Part shown: piece after piece, positions 42,571 to 51,909 of the stretch | How the letters are laid out: each line of letters opens with the position of its first letter | How positions within the stretch are numbered: the stretch's first letter is position 1 | Source: an uncultured Bacteroides sp. | GTDB lineage: Bacteria; Bacteroidota; Bacteroidia; Bacteroidales; Bacteroidaceae | Reading direction: 5' to 3' | Assembly: GCA_900553815.1 (NCBI GenBank) | Contig: USEY01000002.1 | Location: forward strand, 1 to 64,000 | Length of the DNA stretch: 64,000 nucleotides | The notes under the pieces: model-generated | What the model was told of the DNA's origin: nothing | What the model saw: only the letters and a program-made list of their open reading frames with translations | Database searches by the model: none | Made by a program: the position numbers and the translations under genes

Positions 42571-44019
42571 ATGAAACTAACTGAATTATTGAAAGCCATA
42601 CAACCGGTGCAAGTCATCGGTTCTACCGATATTGACATCACGGGCGTCAACATTGACTCGCGCCTGGTGGAAGCCGGACAGCTGTTCATGGCCATGCGCG
42701 GCACACAGACCGACGGCCATGCCTACATAGGCGCCGCACTTGAAAAGGGTGCAGACGCCATCTTGTGCGAAGACCTGCCCGAGACGCTGAAGGAAGGCGT
42801 CACCTACGTACAGGTGAAGGACAGCGAAGATGCCGTGGGCCGTGTGGCCACTACCTTCTATGGCAATCCTACGGACAAGATGGAGCTGGTGGGCGTGACC
42901 GGTACGAACGGAAAGACCACCATTGCCACCTTATTATATAATGTATTCCGCTACTTCGGCTACAAGGTGGGACTCATCTCGACCGTATGCAACTACATCG
43001 ACGACGAACCCATACCTACCGACCACACCACCCCCGACCCCATCACGCTGAACCGCCTGCTGGGACAGATGGCCGACTCGGGCTGCAAGTATGCTTTCAT
43101 GGAGGTTAGCTCGCACTCCATCGCGCAGAAACGCATCAGCGGCCTGCGCTTTGCCGGAGGTATCTTTACCAACCTGACGCGCGACCACCTGGACTATCAT
43201 AAGACCGTGGAGAACTACCTGAAAGCGAAGAAGAAGTTCTTCGACGACATGCCGCGCGAGGCTTTCAGTCTGACCAACCTGGACGACAAGAACGGGCTGG
43301 TGATGACGCAGAACACGCGCTCGCACGTCTACACCTACTCGCTGCGCAGCCTGTGCGACTTCAAGGGCAAGGTGCTGGAGTCGCACTTCGAAGGCATGCT
43401 GCTCGACTTCAACAACCACGAGCTGGCTGTTTCCTTCATCGGCAAGTTCAATGCCAGCAACCTGTTGGCCGTATTCGGCGCCGCCGTGCTGCTGGGAAAG
43501 AAGGAAGAAGACGTGCTGGTGGCACTGAGCACGCTGCACCCCGTATCTGGACGCTTCGAGGCCATCCGCTCACCGCAGGGATTCACTGCCATCGTGGACT
43601 ATGCCCACACGCCCGACGCATTGGTAAACGTGCTCAACGCCATACACGGCGTACTGACGGGCCGTGGCAAGGTCATCACCGTAGTAGGTGCCGGCGGTAA
43701 CCGCGACAAGGGCAAACGTCCCATCATGGCCAAGGAGGCTGCCCGCCTGAGCGACCGCCTCATCATCACCTCGGACAACCCGCGCTTTGAGGAGCCGCAA
43801 GACATCATCAACGACATGCTGGCCGGACTGGACAAGGACGACATGCAGAAGACGCTGAGCATCGCTGACCGACGCGAGGCCATCCGCACTGCCTGCATGC
43901 TGGCACAGAAGGGCGACGTAGTGCTGGTGGCCGGCAAGGGACACGAGAACTATCAGGAGATAAAAGGCGTGAAACATCATTTTGACGACAAGGAGGAACT
44001 GAAAAAAATATTTAGTTAA
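42571..44019 (+). CDS. murE: UDP-MurNAc-tripeptide synthetase MurE (meso-DAP type)
   Basis: This 482-residue Mur ligase adds the third amino acid to UDP-MurNAc-L-Ala-D-Glu using ATP. The P-loop GTNGKTT is at 111-117, and the Mur ligase histidine and lysine segments follow ([14 protein letters not shown]). The substrate-selecting motif DNPR near residue 400 indicates meso-diaminopimelate, not lysine, matching the Gram-negative peptidoglycan type. It lies between ftsI and mraY, each spaced by about 105 bp of 7-bp repeats. Confidence 0.96.
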   Translation: MKLTELLKAIQPVQVIGSTDIDITGVNIDSRLVEAGQLFMAMRGTQTDGHAYIGAALEKGADAILCEDLPETLKEGVTYVQVKDSEDAVGRVATTFYGNPTDKMELVGVTGTNGKTTIATLLYNVFRYFGYKVGLISTVCNYIDDEPIPTDHTTPDPITLNRLLGQMADSGCKYAFMEVSSHSIAQKRISGLRFAGGIFTNLTRDHLDYHKTVENYLKAKKKFFDDMPREAFSLTNLDDKNGLVMTQNTRSHVYTYSLRSLCDFKGKVLESHFEGMLLDFNNHELAVSFIGKFNASNLLAVFGAAVLLGKKEEDVLVALSTLHPVSGRFEAIRSPQGFTAIVDYAHTPDALVNVLNAIHGVLTGRGKVITVVGAGGNRDKGKRPIMAKEAARLSDRLIITSDNPRFEEPQDIINDMLAGLDKDDMQKTLSIADRREAIRTACMLAQKGDVVLVAGKGHENYQEIKGVKHHFDDKEELKKIFS

Positions 44020-44114
44020 GTGGAGAGTGGAGAATTGAGAGTTGAGAGTGGAAAGTTCATCGTACTAACCATTAACCATTAACCACTAACCATTTACCAT
44101 TAATCATTAACCAC
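44020..44114. repeat. two heptad repeat blocks upstream of mraY
   Basis: The first block (44020-44054) has five 7-bp units like GTGGAGA and GTTGAGA; the second (44066-44114) has seven units like TAACCAT and TAACCAC. Both keep a strict 7-bp frame. They fill nearly the whole murE-mraY gap and end 10 bp before the mraY ATG. Confidence 0.85.
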
Positions 44115-44124
44115 TTAAAAAAGC

Positions 44125-45393
44125 ATGTTATACTATTTATTCCAATGGCTTGACAAATACGACTTTCCCGGCGCGGGAATGTTTGGCTACACCTCGTTTC
44201 GTGCTTTGATGGCCATCATCCTGGCCCTGCTCATCTCGGCCATTTGGGGCGACAAGTTCATCGACCTGCTGAAACGCAAGCAAATCACCGAGACGCAGCG
44301 CGACGCCAAGATAGACCCCTTCGGCGTCAACAAGGTGGGTGTGCCCAGCATGGGTGGTGTCATCATCATCTTTGCCATCCTCATCCCCTGCCTGCTGTTG
44401 GGCAAGCTGGAGAACATCTACATGATACTGATGCTCATCACCACCGTCTGGCTGGGTTCGCTGGGATTTGCCGACGACTACATCAAGATATTCAAGAAGG
44501 ACAAGGAAGGACTGCACGGCAAGTTCAAGATTATAGGCCAGGTAGGCCTGGGACTTATCGTAGGACTGACGCTCTACCTCAGCCCGCAGGTGGTCATCCG
44601 CGAGAACATTGAAATGGAAAAGCCCGACGGCACCACTGCCGTGGTACATGCCGCCAAGGAAATCAAGGCCACGCAGACCACCATCCCCTTCGTGAAGAGC
44701 AACAACCTGGACTACGCCGACCTGGTGAGCTTCATGGGCGACCACGCCCAGACGGCGGGCTGGGTGCTGTTTGTCATCGTCACCATCTTTGTGGTGACGG
44801 CAGTGAGCAACGGTGCCAACCTGAACGACGGCATGGACGGCATGGCGGCGGGCAACTCGGCCATCATAGGCGTCACGCTGGGCATACTGGCCTACGTGTC
44901 GAGCCACATAGAATATGCGGGCTACCTGAACATTATGTTCATACCCGGGTCGGAAGAGCTGGTTATCTTCATCTGCGCCTTCATCGGTGCGCTGATAGGT
45001 TTCCTGTGGTACAACGCCTATCCGGCACAGGTATTCATGGGCGACACAGGTAGCTTGACCATCGGCGGCATCATCGCCGTGTATGCCATCATCATCCACA
45101 AGGAGCTGCTCATACCCATCCTGTGCGGCGTGTTCCTGGTAGAGAACCTGTCGGTCATACTGCAACGCGTGTACTACAAGATGGGTAAGCGCAAGGGCCG
45201 CAAGCAACGCCTGTTCAAGCGTACCCCCATACACGACCACTTCCGCACGGGCATGAGTCTGATAGAGCCGGGCTGCTCGGTGGTGTTTGCCAAGCCCGAC
45301 AAGCTGTTCCACGAGTCCAAGATAACCGTCCGGTTCTGGATTGTGACCATCGTACTGGCAGCCATTACTATCATTACGCTCAAGATACGATGA
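44125..45393 (+). CDS. mraY: phospho-N-acetylmuramoyl-pentapeptide transferase MraY
   Basis: This 422-residue integral membrane enzyme makes lipid I from UDP-MurNAc-pentapeptide and undecaprenyl phosphate. About ten membrane helices are predicted. Signature loops are visible: FADDYIKIFKKDKEGL, NLNDGMDGMAAG with catalytic aspartates, and PIHDHFR near the C-terminus. It is about 60 residues longer than E. coli MraY, mainly from an insert at about residues 155-195 (IEMEKPDGTTAVVHAAKE) that I recall as usual in Bacteroidetes. Confidence 0.96.
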   Translation: MLYYLFQWLDKYDFPGAGMFGYTSFRALMAIILALLISAIWGDKFIDLLKRKQITETQRDAKIDPFGVNKVGVPSMGGVIIIFAILIPCLLLGKLENIYMILMLITTVWLGSLGFADDYIKIFKKDKEGLHGKFKIIGQVGLGLIVGLTLYLSPQVVIRENIEMEKPDGTTAVVHAAKEIKATQTTIPFVKSNNLDYADLVSFMGDHAQTAGWVLFVIVTIFVVTAVSNGANLNDGMDGMAAGNSAIIGVTLGILAYVSSHIEYAGYLNIMFIPGSEELVIFICAFIGALIGFLWYNAYPAQVFMGDTGSLTIGGIIAVYAIIIHKELLIPILCGVFLVENLSVILQRVYYKMGKRKGRKQRLFKRTPIHDHFRTGMSLIEPGCSVVFAKPDKLFHESKITVRFWIVTIVLAAITIITLKIR

Positions 45394-45455
45394 AACAAGC
45401 CCGGAGAATGCAACAGGAAGGAGGACGGCAGGAGACCGGGGTGACACCGAATTCT

Positions 45456-45639
45456 TCACTACGGTGACGACCGTTCCTTCACTAGGGTGAACCAGGCGTC
45501 GTCACTAGGGTGAACAAAGCACCGTCACCGAGGTGAACAAAACGCCGTCACCGAGGTGAACAAAACGCCGTCACCGAGGTGAACAAAACGCCGTCGCCGA
45601 GGTGAACAAAACGCCGTCGCCAAGGCGACGATTTCAGCC
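45456..45639. repeat. 23-bp palindrome array, class III, inside the dcw operon
   Basis: Eight units begin at 45456, 45479, 45502, 45525, 45548, 45571, 45594 and 45617, exactly 23 bp apart. Each has TCAC-N4-GTGA; the best-conserved core is TCACCGAGGTGA. The last unit is TCGC-N4-GCGA, where both arms have changed in step, so the palindrome is kept. The array fills most of the 311-bp mraY-murD gap. Confidence 0.92.
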
Positions 45640-45704
45640 CCTACGGGGCGTACAACAAAAGAAAGTAAAGACGTAAGAAAAATATGAAACAAGGAGAAAA
45701 GACT

Positions 45705-47039
45705 ATGAAACGGATTGTGATACTGGGCGCCGGAGAGAGTGGTGCCGGAGCAGCCGTACTGGCACAAGTCAAAGGTTTCGACACGTTCGTGTCCGACATG
45801 TCTGCCATCAAGGACAAATACAAGGAACAGCTGAACAGATACAGCATCCCTTGGGAAGAAGGACATCACACCGAGGAATTGATTCTGAATGCCGACGAAG
45901 TGATTAAAAGCCCCGGAATACCGAACGACGCCCCGCTCATCCTGAAACTGAAGGAGCAGGGAACGCCTATCATCTCCGAAATAGAATTTGCCGGACGCTA
46001 CACCAATGCCCGCATGATTTGCATCACGGGTTCTAACGGAAAGACCACCACCACCTCACTCATCTACCACATCTTCAAGAGTGCGGGGCTAAACGTGGGA
46101 CTGGCCGGAAACATCGGCAACAGCCTGGCCCTGCAAGTGGCCACGGAGCAGCACGACTACTACGTGATAGAGCTCAGCTCGTTCCAGTTGGACAACATGT
46201 ATAAGTTCCGTGCCAACATCGCCGTGCTGATGAACATCACGCCCGACCATCTGGACCGCTACGACCACTGCATGCAGAACTATGTGGACGCCAAGTTCCG
46301 CATCACCCAGAACCAGACGGAGGAAGATGCTTTCGTGTTCTGGAACGACGACCCCATCATCCGCAAGGAGCTGAGCAAGCACGGGTTGAAGGCCCGCCTC
46401 TACCCCTTCTCGGCCGTGAAGGAAGACGGAGCCATTGCTTACGTGGAAGACGGCGAAGTGGAAATCAACGAACCCATTGCCTTCAACATGGAGCAGGAGA
46501 AGCTGGCTCTGCGCGGCACGCACAACCTCTACAACTCGCTGGCAGCCGGCATTTCGGCCAACCTGGCGGGCATCAAGAAGGAGTGCATCCGACAGGCATT
46601 GTCCGACTTCAAGGGCGTACCCCACCGACTTGAAAAAGTGGCCGACGTGCGCGGCGTGCACTTCATCAACGACTCCAAGGCCACGAACGTCAATTCCTGC
46701 TGGTATGCCCTGCAAAGCATGACCACGAAGACCGTGCTCATACTAGGCGGAAAGGACAAAGGCAACGACTATACCGAAATAGAAGACCTGGTGCGCGAGA
46801 AGTGTTCGGCACTGGTCTACTTGGGCCTGCACAACGAGAAGCTGCACGACTTCTTCGACCGCCTGGGACTGCCCGTGGCCGACGTGCAGACGGGCATGAA
46901 GGATGCCGTAGAAGCCGCCTACCGGTTGGCAAAGAAGGGCGAGACCGTGTTGCTGAGTCCCTGCTGCGCCTCTTTCGACCTCTTCAAGAGTTACGAAGAC
47001 CGCGGCGACCAGTTCAAGGCCTGCGTCAGGGCACTGTAA
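45705..47039 (+). CDS. murD: UDP-MurNAc-L-alanine:D-glutamate ligase MurD
   Basis: This 444-residue Mur ligase adds D-glutamate to UDP-MurNAc-L-Ala. The N-terminal Rossmann-like domain (IVILGAGESGAGAAVLA) binds the UDP substrate, the P-loop is GSNGKTTT, and NDSKATN lies in the C-terminal part. The start at 45705 is preferred over 45684 because AAGGAG lies 10 bp upstream of it, within the longer frame. It is the first gene after the 23-bp array and heads the murD-ftsW-murG-murC-ftsQAZ half of the cluster. Confidence 0.96.
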   Translation: MKRIVILGAGESGAGAAVLAQVKGFDTFVSDMSAIKDKYKEQLNRYSIPWEEGHHTEELILNADEVIKSPGIPNDAPLILKLKEQGTPIISEIEFAGRYTNARMICITGSNGKTTTTSLIYHIFKSAGLNVGLAGNIGNSLALQVATEQHDYYVIELSSFQLDNMYKFRANIAVLMNITPDHLDRYDHCMQNYVDAKFRITQNQTEEDAFVFWNDDPIIRKELSKHGLKARLYPFSAVKEDGAIAYVEDGEVEINEPIAFNMEQEKLALRGTHNLYNSLAAGISANLAGIKKECIRQALSDFKGVPHRLEKVADVRGVHFINDSKATNVNSCWYALQSMTTKTVLILGGKDKGNDYTEIEDLVREKCSALVYLGLHNEKLHDFFDRLGLPVADVQTGMKDAVEAAYRLAKKGETVLLSPCCASFDLFKSYEDRGDQFKACVRAL

Positions 47040-47091
47040 GCCCCTTCGACGGCAACCACCTATATACTAACTGCTAAAAAACTATATCGAC

Positions 47092-48426
47092 GTGGATTTA
47101 TTAAAGAACATATTCAAAGGCGACAAGGTCATCTGGATTATCTTCCTGGTGCTCTGCCTCATCTCCATCACCGAGGTGTTCAGCGCTGCATCCACCCTGA
47201 CCTACAAGAGCGGCGACCACTGGGGACCTATCACCCAGCACAGCATCCTGCTCATGGTGGGTGTGGTCATCGTGGTGCTGGTCCACAACATCCCCTATCG
47301 CTGGTTCCAGGTCTTCCCTGTGTTCCTGCTGCCCCTGTCCATCGTCCTGCTGGCGTTTGTCATGCTGATGGGCTTCATCACGGGCGACCGTGTGAACGGT
47401 GCGGCACGCTGGATGACCTTCATGGGCATCCAGTTCCAGCCCTCGGAAATAGCCAAGATGGCAGTGGTCATCGTCACGGCCTTCATCCTGTCCAAACGGC
47501 AGGACGAGAACGGCGCCGGCCCCAAGGCATTCAAGCGGATTATGATAATCACCTGCATTGTGTGCGGACTTATCCTGCCCGAAAACTACTCTACGGGCGT
47601 GCTGCTTTTCTCCACCGTCTACCTGATGATGTTCATCGGACGCGTCCAAATCAAAAAGCTCCTCATACTGGGCGGAGGCATTGTAGCAGCGCTGGTGCTG
47701 TTTGTTGCCTTCCTGTTGGCAACCCCCAACGAAACATTGAAGAACATCCCCATGGGACACCGTTTCACCACCGTCAAGGCACGTATCACCGACTTTGCCG
47801 GCAAGGAGGAGGTTCCGGCTGCCAAGTTTGACATCGACGGCGACGGCCAGGTGGCTCACGCACGCATAGCCGTGGCCACCAGCAACATCGTAGGCAAGGG
47901 ACCGGGCAACTCCGTACAGCGCGACTTCCTAAGCCAGGCGTTTTCCGACTTCATCTATGCCATCATCATCGAAGAGTTGGGACTGGTAGGTGGCTTTGTC
48001 GTAGTGTTCCTCTACATCTGCCTGCTCATCCGGGTAGGCCGCATTGCCAAAAAGTGTGACCGCACCTTCCCGGCCTTCCTTATCATAGGCATCGCCCTGT
48101 TGCTGGTCACGCAGGCACTGTTCAACATGATGGTAGCCGTCGGACTGGCCCCCGTCACCGGACAGCCGTTGCCGCTCATCAGCAAGGGTGGTACGTCGAC
48201 CTTCATCAACTGTGCCTACATAGGCATGATACTCAGCGTCAGCCGCTATACGGCTGCCCTCGATGAGCAACGTGCACGCGAAGCAGCCCAGCAGGCATTA
48301 CTGGGAGCTGCAGCCGGTGCCCAGCAACCGGGGCAGGAACCTGCGCCCGAACCGGCCGACAGCGAAGCACAGACTGCGATACAGCCTACGGCCAAGATAC
48401 TGAACAACGACGCAGAGTTCCAGTAA
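47092..48426 (+). CDS. ftsW: SEDS peptidoglycan polymerase FtsW
   Basis: This 444-residue membrane protein of the SEDS family polymerises septal peptidoglycan with FtsI. Ten membrane helices are expected; the family signature near the end of the fold reads PVTGQPLPLISKGGTS. It begins with a GTG codon (MDLLKNIFKG), the only sensible start 52 bp after murD. A large extracytoplasmic loop (about 215-285) includes DIDGDGQ. The C-terminal 45 residues are an Ala/Gln/Pro-rich tail beyond the fold. Confidence 0.95.
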   Translation: MDLLKNIFKGDKVIWIIFLVLCLISITEVFSAASTLTYKSGDHWGPITQHSILLMVGVVIVVLVHNIPYRWFQVFPVFLLPLSIVLLAFVMLMGFITGDRVNGAARWMTFMGIQFQPSEIAKMAVVIVTAFILSKRQDENGAGPKAFKRIMIITCIVCGLILPENYSTGVLLFSTVYLMMFIGRVQIKKLLILGGGIVAALVLFVAFLLATPNETLKNIPMGHRFTTVKARITDFAGKEEVPAAKFDIDGDGQVAHARIAVATSNIVGKGPGNSVQRDFLSQAFSDFIYAIIIEELGLVGGFVVVFLYICLLIRVGRIAKKCDRTFPAFLIIGIALLLVTQALFNMMVAVGLAPVTGQPLPLISKGGTSTFINCAYIGMILSVSRYTAALDEQRAREAAQQALLGAAAGAQQPGQEPAPEPADSEAQTAIQPTAKILNNDAEFQ

Positions 48427-48491
48427 ACCACCGAAGGAGCCTTACTTGAAAATTAGGATAACAGACAACATATAAAAAAAAAGAAGAGAAT

Positions 48492-49667
48492 ATGGAAAAA
48501 GAAAATACAACATACAAAGGCAACCAGCCTGACGAACCGCGTATCATCATCAGCGGCGGAGGCACGGGCGGACACATCTTCCCGGCCATCTCCATTGCCA
48601 ACGCCATACGCGAACTGCGCCCCGGGGCCGATATCCTGTTCGTCGGCGCAGAAGGCCGCATGGAAATGCAGCGTGTGCCCGATGCCGGATACCGCATCAT
48701 CGGACTGCCTGTGGCAGGATTCGACCGCAAGCACCTGTGGAAGAACTTTGCCGTCCTCGTCAAGCTGCTCCGCAGCCAGCTCAAGGCACGCAAGATAGTC
48801 AAGCAGTTCCGCCCGCAAGTGGCCGTGGGCGTAGGCGGCTATGCCAGCGGCCCCATGCTGAAGACGGCCGGCATGATGGGTGTACCTACCCTCATTCAGG
48901 AGCAGAACTCCTATGCAGGCGTCACCAACAAACTGCTGGCACAGAAGGCACGCAAGATATGTGTGGCCTACGAAGGCATGGAAAAGTTCTTCCCGGCAGA
49001 CAAGATTATCCTTACCGGTAACCCGGTGCGGCAGAATCTGCTCAACCACAGCGTCACTCCCGAGGAAGCACGTAGTTTCTTCGACCTGGACCCCAAGAAG
49101 AAGACCATCCTCATACTGGGCGGAAGCCTAGGTGCACGTACCCTCAACCGCACACTGATGGACAGCCTGGCCACCCTGCGCGACCACCGCGACGTGCAGT
49201 TCATCTGGCAGACCGGCAAAATCTACATTGAGCAGGTGAAGGAAGCGTTGACCGCTTTCACAGGCGAAGCCATGCGGCAGAACAGTGTCAGACCGTTGCC
49301 CAACCTCTACGTGACCGACTTCATCAAGGACATGCCCCGTGCATACGCTGCTGCCGACCTGGTGATTTCGCGCGCCGGAGCGGGTTCCATCTCCGAATTC
49401 TGCCTGCTGGGCAAACCAGTCATACTGGTTCCCTCGCCCAATGTGGCCGAAGACCACCAGACCAAGAACGCATTGGCGCTGGTCAACAAAGATGCCGCCC
49501 TCTACGTAAAGGATGCCGAAGCCGGCCAAAAGCTGCTGCCCACGGCTCTGCAAACCATAGCTGACGCACCGAGACTGGACTCGCTCAGCGCCAACATCAG
49601 CAAACTGGCCCTGCCCGACTCGGCACGCATCATTGCGCAGGAGGTACTGAAACTGATAGAAGAATAA
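48492..49667 (+). CDS. murG: UDP-GlcNAc:lipid I GlcNAc transferase MurG
   Basis: This 391-residue GT28 enzyme adds GlcNAc to lipid I to give lipid II on the inner face of the cytoplasmic membrane. The N-terminal glycine loop GGGTGGH is at 22-28, and the C-terminal donor site includes SRAGAGSISEF and GKPVILVPSPNVAEDHQTKN. A hydrophilic N-terminal extension of about 15 residues (KENTTYKGNQPDEP) precedes the fold. It starts 65 bp after ftsW. Confidence 0.96.
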   Translation: MEKENTTYKGNQPDEPRIIISGGGTGGHIFPAISIANAIRELRPGADILFVGAEGRMEMQRVPDAGYRIIGLPVAGFDRKHLWKNFAVLVKLLRSQLKARKIVKQFRPQVAVGVGGYASGPMLKTAGMMGVPTLIQEQNSYAGVTNKLLAQKARKICVAYEGMEKFFPADKIILTGNPVRQNLLNHSVTPEEARSFFDLDPKKKTILILGGSLGARTLNRTLMDSLATLRDHRDVQFIWQTGKIYIEQVKEALTAFTGEAMRQNSVRPLPNLYVTDFIKDMPRAYAAADLVISRAGAGSISEFCLLGKPVILVPSPNVAEDHQTKNALALVNKDAALYVKDAEAGQKLLPTALQTIADAPRLDSLSANISKLALPDSARIIAQEVLKLIEE

Positions 49668-49695
49668 CCAACAAGAACTCTATAAGACTATACAC

Positions 49696-51081
49696 ATGGA
49701 CTTCAAAGATATACATTCCGTTTATTTTGTAGGCGCCGGCGGCATAGGCATGAGTGCCCTCATCCGCTACTTTCTGGCAAAGGGCATGGCTGTAGGCGGC
49801 TATGATCGCACGCCCAGCGAACTGACCGAACGCCTCATTGCCGAAGGGGCACAGATTCACTACGAGGAAAACGCGGAACTCATTCTCAACGACTTCCGCG
49901 ACAAGGCACATACGCTCGTAGTCTACACGCCCGCCATTCCGCAGGAACATGCCGAACTGGCCTACTTCCGAAACAACGGATTCGAGATACACAAGCGTGC
50001 CCAGGTATTGGGCATGCTGACCCGCAGCAGCCGCGGATTATGTGTGGCCGGTACGCATGGCAAAACCACGACCAGCACTATGGCCGCCCACTTGCTCCAC
50101 CAGTCGCACGTTGGTTGCAACGCCTTCCTGGGAGGCATCTCCAAGAACTACGGCACCAACCTGCTGCTCTCAGCTACCAGTCCCTACACCGTGATTGAGG
50201 CCGACGAGTTCGACCGTTCCTTCCACTGGCTCAGTCCGTGGATAAGCGTCGTCACTGCCACCGATCCCGACCACCTCGACATCTACGGCACCCGTGAGGC
50301 CTATCTGGAAAGCTTCCGCCACTACACCAGCCTGATACAGCCCGACGGCGCGCTGATAGCCCACACCGGTCTGGCCCTGCAGCCCGACCTGCAGCCGGGT
50401 GTCAAGCTCTACACCTATAGCCGCGACGAGGGTGACTTCCACGCCGAAAATATACGCATAGGCGGAGGCGAGATATTCATTGACTTCGTTGCGCCCGACA
50501 CACGCATCAACAACATACAGCTCGGCGTGCCCGTTAGCATCAACATCGACAACGGCGTGGCTGCCATGGCTCTGGCTCACCTGAGCGGAGTCAGCGACGA
50601 AGAAATCAAGACAGGCATGGCGAGCTTCCGCGGTGTAGACCGTCGTTTCGACTTCAAGCTGAAGACCGATAAGATTGTGCTGCTGAGCGACTATGCCCAT
50701 CATCCGGCCGAAATAGCCCAGAGTGTCAAGTCCATACGCGAGCTCTACCGAGACAAGAAGATAACTGCCATCTTCCAGCCCCACCTCTATACACGTACAC
50801 GCGACTTCTACCGCGACTTTGCCGACAGCCTGTCGCTGCTCGACGAAGTCATCCTGACCGATATCTATCCGGCACGCGAGAAGCCCATACCCGGTATCAG
50901 CAGCCAGCTCATCTACGACAACCTGTGCCCCGGCATTGAAAAGACACTCTGCCGCAAGGAAGACGTGCTGAACCTGCTGAAGGACAAGCCGCTGGAGGTA
51001 GTCATCGTACTGGGAGCCGGCGACCTGGACAACTACGTGCCCGAGATTAAGAAGCTGCTCGAAGAGCGCTACAACGTATAA
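49696..51081 (+). CDS. murC: UDP-N-acetylmuramate:L-alanine ligase MurC
   Basis: This 461-residue Mur ligase adds L-alanine to UDP-MurNAc. It has the N-terminal glycine-rich VGAGGIGMSALI, the P-loop GTHGKTTT near 117 and the downstream EADEFDRSF and DYAHHPAE motifs typical of MurC. It lies 28 bp after murG and 38 bp before ftsQ, consistent with one transcript. Confidence 0.96.
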   Translation: MDFKDIHSVYFVGAGGIGMSALIRYFLAKGMAVGGYDRTPSELTERLIAEGAQIHYEENAELILNDFRDKAHTLVVYTPAIPQEHAELAYFRNNGFEIHKRAQVLGMLTRSSRGLCVAGTHGKTTTSTMAAHLLHQSHVGCNAFLGGISKNYGTNLLLSATSPYTVIEADEFDRSFHWLSPWISVVTATDPDHLDIYGTREAYLESFRHYTSLIQPDGALIAHTGLALQPDLQPGVKLYTYSRDEGDFHAENIRIGGGEIFIDFVAPDTRINNIQLGVPVSINIDNGVAAMALAHLSGVSDEEIKTGMASFRGVDRRFDFKLKTDKIVLLSDYAHHPAEIAQSVKSIRELYRDKKITAIFQPHLYTRTRDFYRDFADSLSLLDEVILTDIYPAREKPIPGISSQLIYDNLCPGIEKTLCRKEDVLNLLKDKPLEVVIVLGAGDLDNYVPEIKKLLEERYNV

Positions 51082-51119
51082 CCCGAACCAAGCTGCAAAA
51101 ACGTAAACCGTTCATACCT

Positions 51120-51857
51120 ATGGTAAAGAAGATATTGCTACTCATCCTGATGCTCATCGTGGCCGCCTACCTGCTGGTAGCCGTCACAGCCTTCAACCGC
51201 AAGCCCGCCGGACAACTGTGCGCTGACATTGAACTGAGTGTACGCGACAGCGTATACGCCGGATTCATCACCAAGCAGGAAATCATCGGCATGCTGAAGA
51301 AGAAAGGCATCAACCCCATAGGACGGGAAATGGACCGCATACACACCAAGACCATCGAACAGGTGCTGGGCAAGCATCCGCTCATCGACCGCGTGGAATG
51401 CTACAAGACCCCCAGCGGCAAGCTCGGTGTAGAAGTAATGCAGCGCATACCCATTCTGCGCATCATCAACAACCAGGGCGAGAACTACTACATTGACAAC
51501 AAAGGCACCGTGATGCCGCCCGATGCCAAGTGCGTGGCCCACCTGCCGGTTGTCACCGGATATGTAGAAAAGTCATTTGCCATGAGGGATTTATACAAGT
51601 TTGGTGTATTTTTGCAGCAAAATGAGTTCTGGGACGCACAGATTGAGCAAATACACGTGCTGCCCGACAAGAACATAGAACTGGTGCCACGCGTAGGCGA
51701 CCACCTCGTCTATCTGGGCAGACTGGACAATTTTGAACAGAAGCTCAAAAGACTGAAAGTCTTCTACGAGAAAGGGCTCAATCAAGTGGGCTGGAACAAA
51801 TATTCGCGCATAAACGTTGAATTCAGCAACCAGATAATCTGTACCAAAAGAGACTGA
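51120..51857 (+). CDS. ftsQ: cell division protein FtsQ
   Basis: This 245-residue bitopic protein has a short cytoplasmic N-terminus, one membrane helix at about 4-24 (ILLLILMLIVAAYLLVAVTAF) and a periplasmic POTRA-like and beta domain (about 35-235). Sequence similarity to E. coli FtsQ is weak, as usual in Bacteroidetes, but size, topology and position between murC and ftsA support the name. It links FtsA/FtsZ events to FtsL and the septal synthases. Confidence 0.88.
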   Translation: MVKKILLLILMLIVAAYLLVAVTAFNRKPAGQLCADIELSVRDSVYAGFITKQEIIGMLKKKGINPIGREMDRIHTKTIEQVLGKHPLIDRVECYKTPSGKLGVEVMQRIPILRIINNQGENYYIDNKGTVMPPDAKCVAHLPVVTGYVEKSFAMRDLYKFGVFLQQNEFWDAQIEQIHVLPDKNIELVPRVGDHLVYLGRLDNFEQKLKRLKVFYEKGLNQVGWNKYSRINVEFSNQIICTKRD

Positions 51858-51909
51858 ATGCGCATTTACTGAATACCGAAAGAAATAATTAAAGCATAAA
51901 TAAAGAGAT

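Noticed and set aside
45456..45639. CRISPR-like array
   Set aside because: The 23-bp period is almost wholly repeat with no 30-40 bp unique spacers, and no cas genes are present. The same holds for the 22-bp arrays.
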